A stretch of DNA of 64,000 nt from Pseudomonadota bacterium (GTDB lineage Bacteria; Myxococcota_A; Polyangia; GCA-2747355): NCBI GenBank assembly GCA_016702545.1, contig JADJDT010000006.1, forward strand, positions 248,001 to 312,000, read 5' to 3'. The notes beneath the pieces were generated by a model that was not told the DNA's origin, made no database searches, and was given only the letters and a program-made list of their open reading frames with translations. Shown in pieces: positions 50,680 to 60,229 of this stretch. Position numbers and translations under genes: made by a program. Every line of letters begins with the position of its first letter. Within the stretch, counting starts at the first letter, position 1.

Positions 50680-51165
50680 GTGTTGCAGAGCACCTTGTAT
50701 ACGCACCTGCTCGCGGTGCATTCGTTGTGGCGCTGGGTGGTCCTGCTCGCGCTGGGCGCGGCGCTCGCTCGCGCCTTGGTTGCGCGGCTGGGGCGGCAGC
50801 CCTTCGCCGCGCTCGATCGGCGTCTTGGGCTGGCCGCGATGATCGCCGTCGATCTCCAGCTGCTGACGGGGCTCGTGCTCTACGCGGGCGTCAGCCCCCT
50901 GACGCGCGCGGCGTGGTCGCAGTTCGGTGCGGCGATGCGCGTGCGTGGGCTGCGCTTCTGGGCGGTCGAGCACCTGGCCTTGATGCTCGCGGCGGTCATC
51001 GTGCTGCATGTCGGTCAGCGGCTCGCTCGGCGGGTCGCCGTCGATCGACCGCAGCAGCAGCAGCAGCGCACGCTGATCACGCTGGTGACCGCGCTGCTGC
51101 TGATCCTGGCCGCGATACCCTGGCCCTTCCTGGTGCCCGAGGTGGCACGCCCCCTGTGGCGCTGA
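50680..51165 (+). CDS. Small four-helix membrane protein, cytochrome b-like
   Basis: 161 residues starting at GTG 50680 (or TTG 50683), with GGAGAGGAGG just upstream. Four membrane helices. Histidines and tryptophans lie at helix ends (LLAVHSLWRWVVLL; FWAVEHLALMLAAVIVLHVGQ), a layout like small di-haem cytochrome b561-type proteins. This is suggestive only. It converges on the RND permease gene with a 16-bp gap. Confidence 0.72.
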   Translation: MLQSTLYTHLLAVHSLWRWVVLLALGAALARALVARLGRQPFAALDRRLGLAAMIAVDLQLLTGLVLYAGVSPLTRAAWSQFGAAMRVRGLRFWAVEHLALMLAAVIVLHVGQRLARRVAVDRPQQQQQRTLITLVTALLLILAAIPWPFLVPEVARPLWR

Positions 51166-51181
51166 GCCCTGCCGTGGCGCC

Positions 51182-54100
51182 TCAGCGCGCGGGCGTGGCC
51201 CCGACCGGCGCGCGGTGACGATAGGCCATGTAGTAGAGCACGGGCACGGCCATGCGGCTGATCGCCAGCGAGGCGATCTCGCCGGCCATCAGGGCGATCG
51301 CCAGTCCCTGGAAGATCGGGTCGAAGAGGATCACCCCAGCGCCGACGACGACCGCGAGGGCGGTCAGCAGCATCGGCCGAAAGCGCACCGCACCTGCATC
51401 GACGACGGCCTCTGCCAGCGGCATCCCCTCGGCCAGCCGCAGCTCGATGAAGTCGACCAGGATGATCGAGTTGCGCACGACGATGCCCGCGCCCGCCATG
51501 AAGCCGATCATCGAGGTCGCGCTGAAGAAGGCGTCGAGGGCGCCGTGGGCCGGCAGAATACCGATCAACGAAAAGGGAATCGCCGCCATCACGATGATCG
51601 GCGTGAGAAACGATGCGAACCAGCCGACCATCAACACGTAGATCAGCAGCAGCACCGCCGCGAAGGCCAGGCCCAGATCGCGGAAGACCTCGAGCGTGAT
51701 CTGCCACTCGCCGTCCCACTTGAGGGCCGGGGCCGCGTCGCTGGTGGGCTGGGCGGCGTTGAGGATCTCGAGCTGGGCGCTGGACGCGCCGTAGCGGCGC
51801 GCATCGAGCTTTGAGAGCGCCCGGTTCATCGCCAGGATGGCGTAGACCGGGCTCTCGATCGCGCCGGCCACATCGCCGATCACGTAGCTCACTGGCATCA
51901 GATTCTTGTGATAGATCGACTTGTCCGCGATCGTGCGCTCGAGGCGCACCAGCTCGCGCAGGGGGACCAAGGGCGGAGCCCCGCTGGTGTTGCCGGGCTC
52001 GGGCAAGGCGTTGCCGTCGCCCGAGCGCACGCGTAGCCCGAGCAGATCCTCGGGCAGCGAGCGGGCGTCCGGCGGTAGCCGTAAAACCAGCTCGACGTCT
52101 TCCTTCTCCCGCGGCAGGTGCACCAGGTCGATGGCCTCGCCGTCTACGGCGATGCGCAAGGTCTGGGAGATCGTGGCCACGCTGACGCCGTGCAGCGCGG
52201 CCTTCTCCTTGTCGACGACGAAGCGCGCCTTGGGTTGGTCGGCCTCCAGATACCAATCGACGTCGACCACGCCCGCCGTGCGCTGGAAGATCCGCCGCAC
52301 GTCCGCGGCCAGCGCGTGGCGCTGCGCCTCGCTCGGTCCGTAAATCTCGGCCACCAGCGTCTGCAGCACGGGCGGCCCCGGTGGCACCTCGGCGACGGCC
52401 ACGCGGGCGCCGTGGCGCGCGGCGATGGCCGCCACCCGCGGCCGCAGGCGCTTGGCGATCGCGTGGCTCTGCGCGCTGCGCTGATGCTTGTCGACCAGGT
52501 TGATCTGGATGTCGGCGACGTTGGCACCGCGCCGCATGAAGTAGTGCCGCACCAGCCCGTTGAAGTTGAAGGGCGCCGCTGCCCCGACGTAGATCTGGTA
52601 GTCGCTGACCTCGGGTGCGTCGCGCACGGCGGCGGCCAGCTTGCGCGCCACGTGAGCCGTGTGCTCGAGCGAGCTCCCCTCTGGCATGTTGAGGATCAGC
52701 TGCAGCTCGCTCTTGTTGTCGAAGGGCAGCATCTTGACCTTGACCCAACCGCTGGCGACCAGGCTGCAGGCGAGCAGCAGCAAGGCACTGGTGCCCAGCA
52801 GGAAGGTCCAGCGCCAGCGCGTGCTCCCGAGCAGCGGCGCCATCAGCCGCCGATAGGCGCGGGTGAAGGCGTCCTCCTCGTGATCGCCGTGGCCGCCGTG
52901 GCCGGGGGCGAGGGCCTCTGCCGTGCCGCCCGCAGCCGCGAGGCCGGCGTCGTCGCCGCTGCCAGCTGCCGCAAACGCCGCTGGCGTCGGGCTCGCCGCG
53001 ACCGCGCCGGAAGGCCGGCGTCGGCCGTGGGCCAGCAGGCGCAGCGCGGCCCAGGGCGTGACGATGAAGGCGATCGCCAGCGAGAAGAACATCGCCGCGC
53101 TCGCGCCGATCGGGATCGGTCGCATGTACGGGCCCATCAGCCCACCGACGTAGGCCATCGGCAGCACGGCGAAGATCACCGTGAAGGTCGCCAGGATGGT
53201 CGGGTTGCCGACCTCGTTGACGGCCTCGACCGCGATCGCGGCCGCGTCCCGCGCGCGGTTGCCGGGCAGACGGAGATGGCGAACGATGTTCTCGACCACG
53301 ACGATCGCGTCATCGACGAGGATGCCGATCGAGAAGATCAAGGCGAAGAGCGTGATGCGGTTGAGCGTGAAGCCATAGAGGTAGAAGACCAGCAGCGTCA
53401 GGGCCAGCGTCGAGGGAATCGCCACGGCCACGATCAGCGACTCGCGCCAGCCGAGCGTGAAGAGGATCAGCAGCGAGACGCTGAGCACGGCGATGGCCAT
53501 GTGGAACAGCAGCTCGTTCGACTTCTCGGCGGCGGTCTGGCCGTAGTGGCGCGTCGTCGCGATCTCAACATTGGCCGGCAGCAGCCGGCCCCGCTGTCCC
53601 TCGACCTTGCGCAGCACGGCCTCGGCGACGGCGACTGCGTTGGCGCCCGGTCGCTTGGCCACGCTCAAGGTCACGGCCGGCTGCTCGTCGGCCCGTGAGG
53701 AACGCGCGGCACCCTCGCCGTAGAAGACGTACTGCGTCGGCTCCTCGGTGGCGTCCACCACGCGCGCGACCTCGCGCAGGTAGACCGGCTTGCCCGCATT
53801 GACGCCGACCACGACGTTGCCGACTTCCTCGGCGCTGGTCAGGAACCCGCCGCTCTCGATCACCACCTCGCGGTCGTGGGTCGTCAGGCCGCCCGCGCGG
53901 AACTGCCGATTACTCTGCTGCAGCAGCGGGATCAGTCCAGCCGGGCTGAGATTGCGCGAAACCAGCCGGGCGGGGTCGAGCAGCACGCGGATCTGGCGGC
54001 GGGCGCCGCCGGTGAGCGTGGTCTCGGCGACGTTCGGGACCTGCTTGACGGCGTCGTCGAGCTGCGCGGCGATGCGCCGCAGCGTGAGGTGATCGTGCAC

Positions 54101-54580
54101 CGCGCTGTGGAAGGTCAGGGCGAGAATCGGGACATCGTCGATCGAGCGCGGCTTGATCAGGGGCAACGAGACGCCCTGCGGCATGCGATCGTAGTTCGAT
54201 TGCAGCTTCTGATTGAGCTTGACCAGGCTGCGCTCGACGTCCTCTCCGACCTTGAAGCGGACGATCACCAGCGCCTCGCCGGGGCGCGAGGTCGAGTACA
54301 GGTACTCGACGCCCGGGATCTCCCACAGCAGCTTCTCCATCGGGCGCGTGGCGCGCTCCTCGATCTCCCGTGCGCTGGTGCCCGGCATCGCCACCAGCAC
54401 GTCCACCATCGGGACTTTGATCTGGGGCTCCTCCTCGCGCGCCAGCAGCACGACGGCCCCGAGGCCGAGCAGCACCGAGCTCACGATCACCAGCGGGGTG
54501 AGCTTCGAGTCGATGAAGCTGCGGGCGATGCGGCCGGCGAGGCCCAGCGCGGGAGCCGTGGGCGCTTGTGGGGTACTCAT
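51182..54580 (-). CDS. RND-family efflux transporter permease
   Basis: 1132 residues, usual RND size, from ATG 54580. Twelve membrane helices are expected. Family features: first helix then VLLAREEEPQIKVPMVDVLVAMPG and ERATRPMEKLLWEIPGVEYLYS; the central helices carry SIGILVDDAIVVVENIVRHLRL, with the proton-relay Asp pair; VPMRPIPIGASAAM-type segment follows; and C-terminal AGAGIVVRNSIILVDFIELR. It resembles the HAE/metal-type subgroup rather than AcrB in its shorter loops. Overlaps the adaptor gene by four bases (ATGA). No outer-membrane factor gene is present here. Confidence 0.94.
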   Translation of the reverse strand: MSTPQAPTAPALGLAGRIARSFIDSKLTPLVIVSSVLLGLGAVVLLAREEEPQIKVPMVDVLVAMPGTSAREIEERATRPMEKLLWEIPGVEYLYSTSRPGEALVIVRFKVGEDVERSLVKLNQKLQSNYDRMPQGVSLPLIKPRSIDDVPILALTFHSAVHDHLTLRRIAAQLDDAVKQVPNVAETTLTGGARRQIRVLLDPARLVSRNLSPAGLIPLLQQSNRQFRAGGLTTHDREVVIESGGFLTSAEEVGNVVVGVNAGKPVYLREVARVVDATEEPTQYVFYGEGAARSSRADEQPAVTLSVAKRPGANAVAVAEAVLRKVEGQRGRLLPANVEIATTRHYGQTAAEKSNELLFHMAIAVLSVSLLILFTLGWRESLIVAVAIPSTLALTLLVFYLYGFTLNRITLFALIFSIGILVDDAIVVVENIVRHLRLPGNRARDAAAIAVEAVNEVGNPTILATFTVIFAVLPMAYVGGLMGPYMRPIPIGASAAMFFSLAIAFIVTPWAALRLLAHGRRRPSGAVAASPTPAAFAAAGSGDDAGLAAAGGTAEALAPGHGGHGDHEEDAFTRAYRRLMAPLLGSTRWRWTFLLGTSALLLLACSLVASGWVKVKMLPFDNKSELQLILNMPEGSSLEHTAHVARKLAAAVRDAPEVSDYQIYVGAAAPFNFNGLVRHYFMRRGANVADIQINLVDKHQRSAQSHAIAKRLRPRVAAIAARHGARVAVAEVPPGPPVLQTLVAEIYGPSEAQRHALAADVRRIFQRTAGVVDVDWYLEADQPKARFVVDKEKAALHGVSVATISQTLRIAVDGEAIDLVHLPREKEDVELVLRLPPDARSLPEDLLGLRVRSGDGNALPEPGNTSGAPPLVPLRELVRLERTIADKSIYHKNLMPVSYVIGDVAGAIESPVYAILAMNRALSKLDARRYGASSAQLEILNAAQPTSDAAPALKWDGEWQITLEVFRDLGLAFAAVLLLIYVLMVGWFASFLTPIIVMAAIPFSLIGILPAHGALDAFFSATSMIGFMAGAGIVVRNSIILVDFIELRLAEGMPLAEAVVDAGAVRFRPMLLTALAVVVGAGVILFDPIFQGLAIALMAGEIASLAISRMAVPVLYYMAYRHRAPVGATPAR

Positions 54581-55701
54581 CGCTGCTGCTCGAGCGGCTG
54601 GCCATCGACCAGCGCTGCCGCGCCCGTGACCACCACCGTCTCGCCGGCGCTGACGCCGGAGACGAGCTCGATCATCGAGCCGAAGCGTTTGCCCGTCTTG
54701 ACCAGGCGCAGCTCGGCGCGCTGGTCGTGGACGACGAAGACGAGCTCGAGCTGGCCACGTTCGACGACCGCAGTGCTCGGTAGGCGCAGGATATTGGTGT
54801 GACCGGTCGGGACCAGGGCACGGCCGAATTGGCCGCTGCGCAGCGGGGGCGTGCCGGCGAAGTCGAGCTGGGCGCGGAAGGTTCGGCTGTTGGGGTCGGC
54901 CCCGGGGGCGACTTCGGTGACGGTCCCCTGCAGCAGCTCGGGCAGCGTGTCGATGCGCACGGGCAGCGCGACGCCGACGCGGACGTGCTCGATCAGGGTC
55001 TCGGGCACGTCGATCTCGAGCCGCAGCGCCGAGGGATCCTCGAGCTCGATCAGCGCGCGGCCCGGGCTGGCGAGGTCGCCGACGTCGGCGAGCTTGCGCG
55101 TCACCACCCCGGCAAAGGGCGCCGTGAGCGTGGCATAGCCGAGCATGGTGCTCGCTTCGCGCACGCTGGCCTCCGCGACGCGGGCACGGGCTTGGGCCGC
55201 ATCGAAGTCCTGGCGAGTGATCGCCTGCTGAGCCAGCAGGGCGCTGACGCGCGCCAGGTCCCCGGCCGCTTGTTCGGCCACGGCGCGGACCTGGGCGACG
55301 CGCGCTTGGATCTCGCGCACGTCGAGGCGGGCGAGCAGGGCCCCCGCGGCGACGCGTTGGCCGAGCGCGACCGGCAGCTTGAGAATGCGCCCACTGACCT
55401 TGGCCTCGATGCTGGCGCGCAGCTTCGCGCGCACCGTGCCCATCACCTCTTCGCGCCCCTCGTGCGACTGGGCCAGCACCTGCTGCACGCGCACGCGCGC
55501 GGTGGGTAGCTCGGCGGCCGCGGTGGGTGCGGGCGGTCCGCGGTGGCAGCCGATCGCCGCGCCGGTGAACGCGAGCGCCAGCGCGAGGCGCCAGGGCAGG
55601 GCGTCGCGGCGGGAGCCCCAGTCGTCTCGCGCCGCCGCGACCGACGACCGGTGTGGGGGAGGGGTGTTCGCTCGATGCAGGGGACGTCGTGGCAGTGTCA
55701 T
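54577..55701 (-). CDS. RND efflux periplasmic adaptor (membrane fusion protein)
   Basis: 374 residues from ATG 55701. An N-terminal hydrophobic segment ending AFTGAAIGC suggests a lipoprotein. Then come the barrel-sandwich half motif (RASIEAKVSGRILKLPVALGQRVAAGALLARLD), a helical hairpin (AVAEQAAGDLARVSALLAQQAITRQDFD), TAPFAGVVTRKLADVGDLASPG, and a C-terminal beta-barrel with FRAQLDFAGTPPLRSGQFGRALV. It links the permease to an outer-membrane channel. Four-base overlap with the permease gene indicates one operon. Confidence 0.93.
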   Translation of the reverse strand: MTLPRRPLHRANTPPPHRSSVAAARDDWGSRRDALPWRLALALAFTGAAIGCHRGPPAPTAAAELPTARVRVQQVLAQSHEGREEVMGTVRAKLRASIEAKVSGRILKLPVALGQRVAAGALLARLDVREIQARVAQVRAVAEQAAGDLARVSALLAQQAITRQDFDAAQARARVAEASVREASTMLGYATLTAPFAGVVTRKLADVGDLASPGRALIELEDPSALRLEIDVPETLIEHVRVGVALPVRIDTLPELLQGTVTEVAPGADPNSRTFRAQLDFAGTPPLRSGQFGRALVPTGHTNILRLPSTAVVERGQLELVFVVHDQRAELRLVKTGKRFGSMIELVSGVSAGETVVVTGAAALVDGQPLEQQR

Positions 55702-55829
55702 GGTCGTTCCTCGGGACAGGTGCCCCACGCTGCGCTTCTAGCGTACCGCTCTCGGGCGGACAAGCGGGGGGGGCACAGCGGGCGGTGGTTACACGGGGCG
55801 TGGTCACAGCGCGCAGTCGTGACGGCGGT

Positions 55830-56396
55830 CGTTGCGAGACCGCGTTGCTGTTGGTCATCGACGGTGGCAAAGGGATTCGCAAGGCCCTGGGCGACGTCTT
55901 CGGCGGCCGGGCCGTCGTGCAGCACTGCCAGGTGCAAAAGGCTCGCAACGTACGCGAGCACTTGCCCCAGGAGCGTCGCGCCTACGTCGCGCGGCAGCTC
56001 CGCGACACCTACCAGAGCCGAGGCGTCAAGACCGCCAAGGCGAAGCTCGGCCAGCTCGCCTCGTGGCTCGAGGCCAATGGCGAGGACAGCGCCGCGGCCA
56101 GCCTCCGCGAGGGTCTCGACGAGACGCTCACGGTGCTGCGCCTCGGCTTGCCCATGACGCTCCGCCGCACCCTCTCGACCACCAATCCGATCGAGAACCT
56201 CAACAGCACGCTCCGCAGGGTGCTCCGCAACGTCAAGCGCTGGCGCGGTGAGAAAATGATCAGCCGCTGGGTCGCCCTCGGCGTGGCCGAGGCTCAGCGC
56301 GGCTTCCACCGCGTCAAGGGGCATGCGCAGATCAGCGTCCTCCTCGCCGCCCTCCGACCCAAGCCCAAGATGGACGAGCAGAGAAACGTCGCCTAA
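55830..56396 (+). pseudogene. IS256-family (Mutator) transposase, C-terminal remnant
   Basis: About 189 residues matching the C-terminal half of Mutator-type transposases: LLLVIDGGKGIRKALGDVFG (second catalytic Asp), HCQVQKARNVREHLP, and TTNPIENLNSTLRRVLRNVKRW (catalytic Glu in ENLN). The N-terminal half with the first Asp is missing, and upstream sequence in other frames is unrelated, so the element is dead. It abuts the RND operon on one side and mcrB on the other. No terminal inverted repeats were found. Confidence 0.85.
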
Positions 56397-56484
56397 CGTG
56401 CCACACGTGCCGCCGCTACTATCCGAAGTTCAACAGCGGACGGGGCATCCGCCGTCCGGGTGAACGCGTCGAGAGGGGCCAACG

Positions 56485-58380
56485 ATGAATACTCCCCGCT
56501 TCTGGTCCGTCCCCCTGAAGGACATCGCGCCCGCCGAGCAGCAGGCCCAGATCGCTGCTAAGGACGAGGTGGGCGCGAACGATCTGCCCCCGTCGTTCAA
56601 CGTTCCGTCGAGACTCTATCAAGAGGGCATCCGCACGGGCCACGTGCTCGCGCTGCACGACGGTGTCACCGTCACGGCGCTCGCGCGCGTGCTGGCGCTC
56701 GACAGCGCGGGCTCGCTACACTGGCGTCGCCTGCCGATGCTGGAAGCACCGGAGCTGTCGGCGACGCCGGAGCTGCGCGAGGTCACGGCGACGGAGGCAC
56801 AGCAGTTCAAGCTCGGCATCGACGCGGTCCTGCGAGACGTTCCTGCGAGCAGCGGTCCGACCGCTGCGCCGGCAGTTCCCGCCAAGAGCGACACGCCGAC
56901 CGGCCCTGCGTCGAACATCATTCTCTACGGGCCGCCGGGGACCGGGAAGACGCACAGCGTTCGTCGACGCGCTCTCGAACTCATCGGCGACCTCAATGCG
57001 TCGAAGGCCCCGCTCTCGGACGTGAACGCCGAGTGGGATCGGCTCCGTCGCGAGGGGCAGATCGTGTTCTGCACCTTCCACCAGGCCTTTGCGTACGAGG
57101 AGTTCGTGGAGGGCCTGCGCGCGAGGGCGGAGGAAGGCGAAGTTCACTACGAGGTCGCGCCCGGCATTTTCAAACGGCTTGCGCTGACGGCGGCAGCCGA
57201 GGGGCTCTCGGGCGATGAAGACGAGGGCGACTTTGAATACCTGTGGGAGACGCTGGTCGATGGGCTTCGGGCAGAGCCCCGCATCGTCGAGAGCTCGAAG
57301 AAGAAGAAGTACCAGCTCGAGGCCGCGCGGCGCGGTGGCGTCCTGGTGCGCGGCGGCATCGTTGACGACGAGGAGGTCTTCGAGCCCAACGGCAAGTCGC
57401 TCATCGCCAACCAGAACAGCATGCGTGCGCTCTGGGAGAAGCGCGCTCAGCTCGGCGAGTCACCGAAGACCACAGACATCGGGCCGCTGGCCAAGGGCCA
57501 CGTGACCGCGATGTGGATGGTCTACCGCGAGCTGATCAAGCTTCAGAAGAGCAACACGCGGAGCGCCGACCCGGTGGCACGTGCACACCGTGCGTTCGCG
57601 TCGGGGCGCAGCTTCAACTTCGCGGCGGGCCCCCGTCACTTCGTCCTCATCATCGACGAGATCAACCGCGCAAACATCGCGCGCGTCTTCGGCGAGCTGA
57701 TCACGCTGCTCGAACCCGACAAGCGTCTCGGTAACTCGAACGAGCTGCGCGTGCAGCTCCCGTCGTCCAAAGAATGCTTCGGCGTGCCTCCGAACCTGCA
57801 CGTCGTCGGCACGATGAACACCGCCGATCGCTCCATCGCGCTGATGGACGTGGCGCTGCGTCGCCAGTTCACCTTCGAAGAGATGATGCCGGACGCCGAG
57901 GCGCTGGACGACGCGCTCGCCGAAGCGAACGTCGATGCGGCGCTGCGAACGCTCGTCAGGAACGTGTTCACGAAGCTCAACGAGCGCCTGCGCTACCTCT
58001 ACGACCGCGAGCACCAGATCGGGCACGCCTACTTCTTCGGCGTGCGCTCGCTCGACGGACTGCGCGCCGTCTTCGCCGACCGCATCCTTCCGCTCTTGCA
58101 GGAGTACTTCTACGGCCAGTGGGACAAGGTCGCCCTCGCGCTCGGCTACCCGATCAAGGCCGACGGCACACCGAAGGAGGTGCGCAGCACCGAGCACGCG
58201 AGCGGCACCTTCCTCACCACGCAGAAGCTCGACGAGAAGACCGTGCTCGGCTTCGACCACGACGAGTATGTCGACCAGGTCGCGTGGGATGTGCATCCGG
58301 CCTTCCGCCCGCGCGGCAAGGAAAAAGATGGCTGGCTGAAACAAGCCTTCGACGAGCTGGCGGGAGCCAAGAGGACCTGA
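56485..58380 (+). CDS. mcrB: McrB-type AAA+ GTPase of a type IV (McrBC) restriction system
   Basis: 631 residues. The N-terminal 140 residues are a variable DNA-recognition part. The AAA+ core shows Walker A LYGPPGTGKT (about 150-159), CTFHQAFAYEEFVEGLR, Walker B HFVLIIDEINRANIARVFGELITLLE, and VVGTMNTADRSIALMDVALRRQF, the NTADRS signature of McrB. McrB rings drive cleavage of modified DNA with McrC. ATG at 56485 follows GAGAGGGG. The stop overlaps the mcrC start (TGATG). Confidence 0.92.
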   Translation: MNTPRFWSVPLKDIAPAEQQAQIAAKDEVGANDLPPSFNVPSRLYQEGIRTGHVLALHDGVTVTALARVLALDSAGSLHWRRLPMLEAPELSATPELREVTATEAQQFKLGIDAVLRDVPASSGPTAAPAVPAKSDTPTGPASNIILYGPPGTGKTHSVRRRALELIGDLNASKAPLSDVNAEWDRLRREGQIVFCTFHQAFAYEEFVEGLRARAEEGEVHYEVAPGIFKRLALTAAAEGLSGDEDEGDFEYLWETLVDGLRAEPRIVESSKKKKYQLEAARRGGVLVRGGIVDDEEVFEPNGKSLIANQNSMRALWEKRAQLGESPKTTDIGPLAKGHVTAMWMVYRELIKLQKSNTRSADPVARAHRAFASGRSFNFAAGPRHFVLIIDEINRANIARVFGELITLLEPDKRLGNSNELRVQLPSSKECFGVPPNLHVVGTMNTADRSIALMDVALRRQFTFEEMMPDAEALDDALAEANVDAALRTLVRNVFTKLNERLRYLYDREHQIGHAYFFGVRSLDGLRAVFADRILPLLQEYFYGQWDKVALALGYPIKADGTPKEVRSTEHASGTFLTTQKLDEKTVLGFDHDEYVDQVAWDVHPAFRPRGKEKDGWLKQAFDELAGAKRT

Positions 58381-59039
58381 TGCTGCGCGTGACCGTTCTC
58401 GAGCGTGGCCGCATCGTGCGGTCTGACTCCGACGCTGACAGCGTCGAGCTCGGCACGCCGTCACGCCGCGTGCTGCCCCAGCGTCTCTACGACCGGCTCT
58501 GTCGCAGCGAAGGGGCGCGCGAAGACCGCGGGGAGGAGGCGGTTTTTCGGTGGCGGCGCAACCACTGCCTCGTCGGACCGTGGGTCGGCGTGATGCAGGT
58601 CCCCGGCCTGCAGCTCGAAATCCTGCCGAAGACCGACGAGAGCGCGACGCAGGACAGCGACCAGGAGGTCCGCGACATCCGCAGCAACCTGATGGAGATG
58701 CTGCTGCGCGGTGGCCTCGGAGCGGTGCGGGCGCGCGGCGTTGCCAATCTCGCGCTCAAGCGCGGAAACCTCCATGACCAGCTTGTCGACGCCTTCCTCG
58801 AACGCACGCTGTTCGAGCTGCGGCGCGGGCTCGATCGCGGCTATGCCACCGAGGAGGACAACCTCGCGACGCTGCGAGGCAAGCTCGTGCTCTCGCGGCA
58901 CGTGGCGCTGAACGCGGCGCAGAAGGCCCGCTTCTACTGCCGCCACGACGTGGCTCACCGGAGGCGACACAGACCTCGGTGCGCCTCCGGGCGTGCCGCG
59001 TGCTCGCTGCCCGCGCGCTGCCGGTGGCGGTGCTGGTGA
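58380..59039 (+). CDS. mcrC: McrC, N-terminal part (gene frameshifted)
   Basis: The reading frame coupled to mcrB encodes genuine McrC sequence up to about residue 190: VGVMQVPGLQLEILPKTDE, SNLMEMLLRGGLGAVRARGVANLAL, LFELRRGLDRGYATEEDNLATLRGKLVLSRHVALNAAQKARFYCRHD. After about 58950 it turns into an Arg/Cys-rich tail and stops at 59039. The rest of McrC continues in another frame from about 58979. Between them a third frame reads WLTGGDTDLG, so one or two indels lie within about 58945-58985. Confidence 0.8.
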   Translation: MLRVTVLERGRIVRSDSDADSVELGTPSRRVLPQRLYDRLCRSEGAREDRGEEAVFRWRRNHCLVGPWVGVMQVPGLQLEILPKTDESATQDSDQEVRDIRSNLMEMLLRGGLGAVRARGVANLALKRGNLHDQLVDAFLERTLFELRRGLDRGYATEEDNLATLRGKLVLSRHVALNAAQKARFYCRHDVAHRRRHRPRCASGRAACSLPARCRWRCW

Positions 59040-59755
59040 AGTGCCAGCAGGGGCTCGCGCTGCTCGACGACGTGCCCGACCTGCCGTTCCGCCACCGAGA
59101 GCCCGACCCGGTGTTCACGCGGCAGAGCGAGCGCTTCGCCGGTATCTACAGCTTCGCCTGCATGCTGCTCGAGGGCCAGTCGCCCGACGCTCGCAGCGGC
59201 GAGGTGGAGACCTTCTCGATGCTCTTCGACATGGAGCAGGTGTTCGAGCGCTACATCGCCGCGTTCCTTGCTTCGGAGGTCATGCCTCGCTTCGCCGACG
59301 CGAGCCTGTTCCCGCAGGCTAAGGGACAGCGTCACAACCTCTACCTCGACGGGCAGGAGAAGGTGCTGCGCATGGCGCCAGACCTCGTGTTCGTTCACGA
59401 GAGGGCGGGCGCGAAAAAGACGCTGATCATCGACACCAAGTGGAAGCGTATCTCCGAAGAGGGAGGTGGTCGCCCGAGCCGACCGGACCTCTATCAGCTC
59501 TACGCCTACCTCCATCGCTACGACTGCCAGCGCGCGCACCTGCTCTATCCGAAGGCGGCGGGCGTCCAGATGCGCGACCTCAATGCACGAGGGCGCAACG
59601 ACTCGGACGCTGGCACGGTGGGCGTGCGCTTCGTCGACCTGAACCGGAAGCTCTGGACGCGCGAAGGCAAGACGGCGTTGGCCGACGAGCTCGCGGTCAT
59701 CGTCCGTGAAGGTCTCGACCTCGCAGCGGTGGCGCCCGTGGAGTCCACGGCATGA
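58979..59755 (+). CDS. mcrC: McrC, C-terminal nuclease part (gene frameshifted)
   Basis: Continues McrC with LRACRVLAARALPVAVLVK, ERFAGIYSFACMLLEGQSPDARSGE, FSMLFDMEQVFERYIAAFL, then the PD-(D/E)xK nuclease core MAPDLVF, TLIIDTKWKRISE and DLYQLYAYLHRYDCQRAHLLYP. The catalytic Asp and the Asp-Thr-Lys are intact. It has no start with a ribosome site and overlaps the N-terminal part, so the intact gene is 58380-59755. Its end overlaps the next start by four bases. Confidence 0.82.
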   Translation: MRLRACRVLAARALPVAVLVKCQQGLALLDDVPDLPFRHREPDPVFTRQSERFAGIYSFACMLLEGQSPDARSGEVETFSMLFDMEQVFERYIAAFLASEVMPRFADASLFPQAKGQRHNLYLDGQEKVLRMAPDLVFVHERAGAKKTLIIDTKWKRISEEGGGRPSRPDLYQLYAYLHRYDCQRAHLLYPKAAGVQMRDLNARGRNDSDAGTVGVRFVDLNRKLWTREGKTALADELAVIVREGLDLAAVAPVESTA

Positions 59756-60072
59756 CCCGCGCTTCTTTCGACGCCCTCGTCACGCGCCTCGCCGAGTCGC
59801 CCACGACGTTCAGTGAGCGTGAGCTTCTCGAGCCCTCGCACTGGAGCCTCGGCAAGGACGCGCGGCTGCGTGAAGACCTGCGCTTCCGCGAGACGCCCTG
59901 GGGCCGCTGGATGCTCGCCGAGGACCTCGTCGTGAACGACGCGATCTACCGCTGGCTCCACGCCGAGCGGCGCAGTTCGGTCGCGCTAGACGCCACGGTG
60001 AAGCGCGCAGGCGAGGGCCGTGGTCCGGCGTGGTCCCGGACCCGGGCGAACGTGGTCCGGGACCCGGGGTGA
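59752..60072 (+). CDS. Third gene of the mcrBC operon, probably truncated, unknown
   Basis: 106 residues from ATG 59752 (ATGA overlap with mcrC). The first 80 residues (LVTRLAESPTTFSERELLEPSHWSLGKDARLREDLRFRETPWGRWMLAEDLVVNDAIYRWLHAE) look like a real domain start. The last 25 (GEGRGPAWSRTRANVVRDPG) are encoded by the G+C repeat tract that begins near 60000 and are not protein-like. A longer gene was therefore probably cut by the repeat. No family is assigned. Confidence 0.6.
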   Translation: MTRASFDALVTRLAESPTTFSERELLEPSHWSLGKDARLREDLRFRETPWGRWMLAEDLVVNDAIYRWLHAERRSSVALDATVKRAGEGRGPAWSRTRANVVRDPG

Positions 60073-60135
60073 TGGTGGGCCGGTGGTCCCCGGGCTGGTC
60101 CCGGATCCGGGGTGATGGTGGGCGGAGGCTCGGTG
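60015..60135. repeat. Stuttering G+C repeats with inverted arms
   Basis: TGGTCCCGGACCCGGG-type units recur (about 60027, 60048, 60096) with GGGGTGATGGTGGGC after two of them (60065 and 60109). Arms such as CCCGGACC and GGTCCGGG can pair. It interrupts the third mcr-linked gene. Origin unknown. Confidence 0.6.
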
Positions 60136-60229
60136 CCACGGCCGACGGATGGCTCGGGGTGAGCGCGGGCCGGTGACGGAGCCGGCGCGGGCATAGTCGC
60201 CGCGGAGCGCGCACGCGCCTGCGCTCGCG

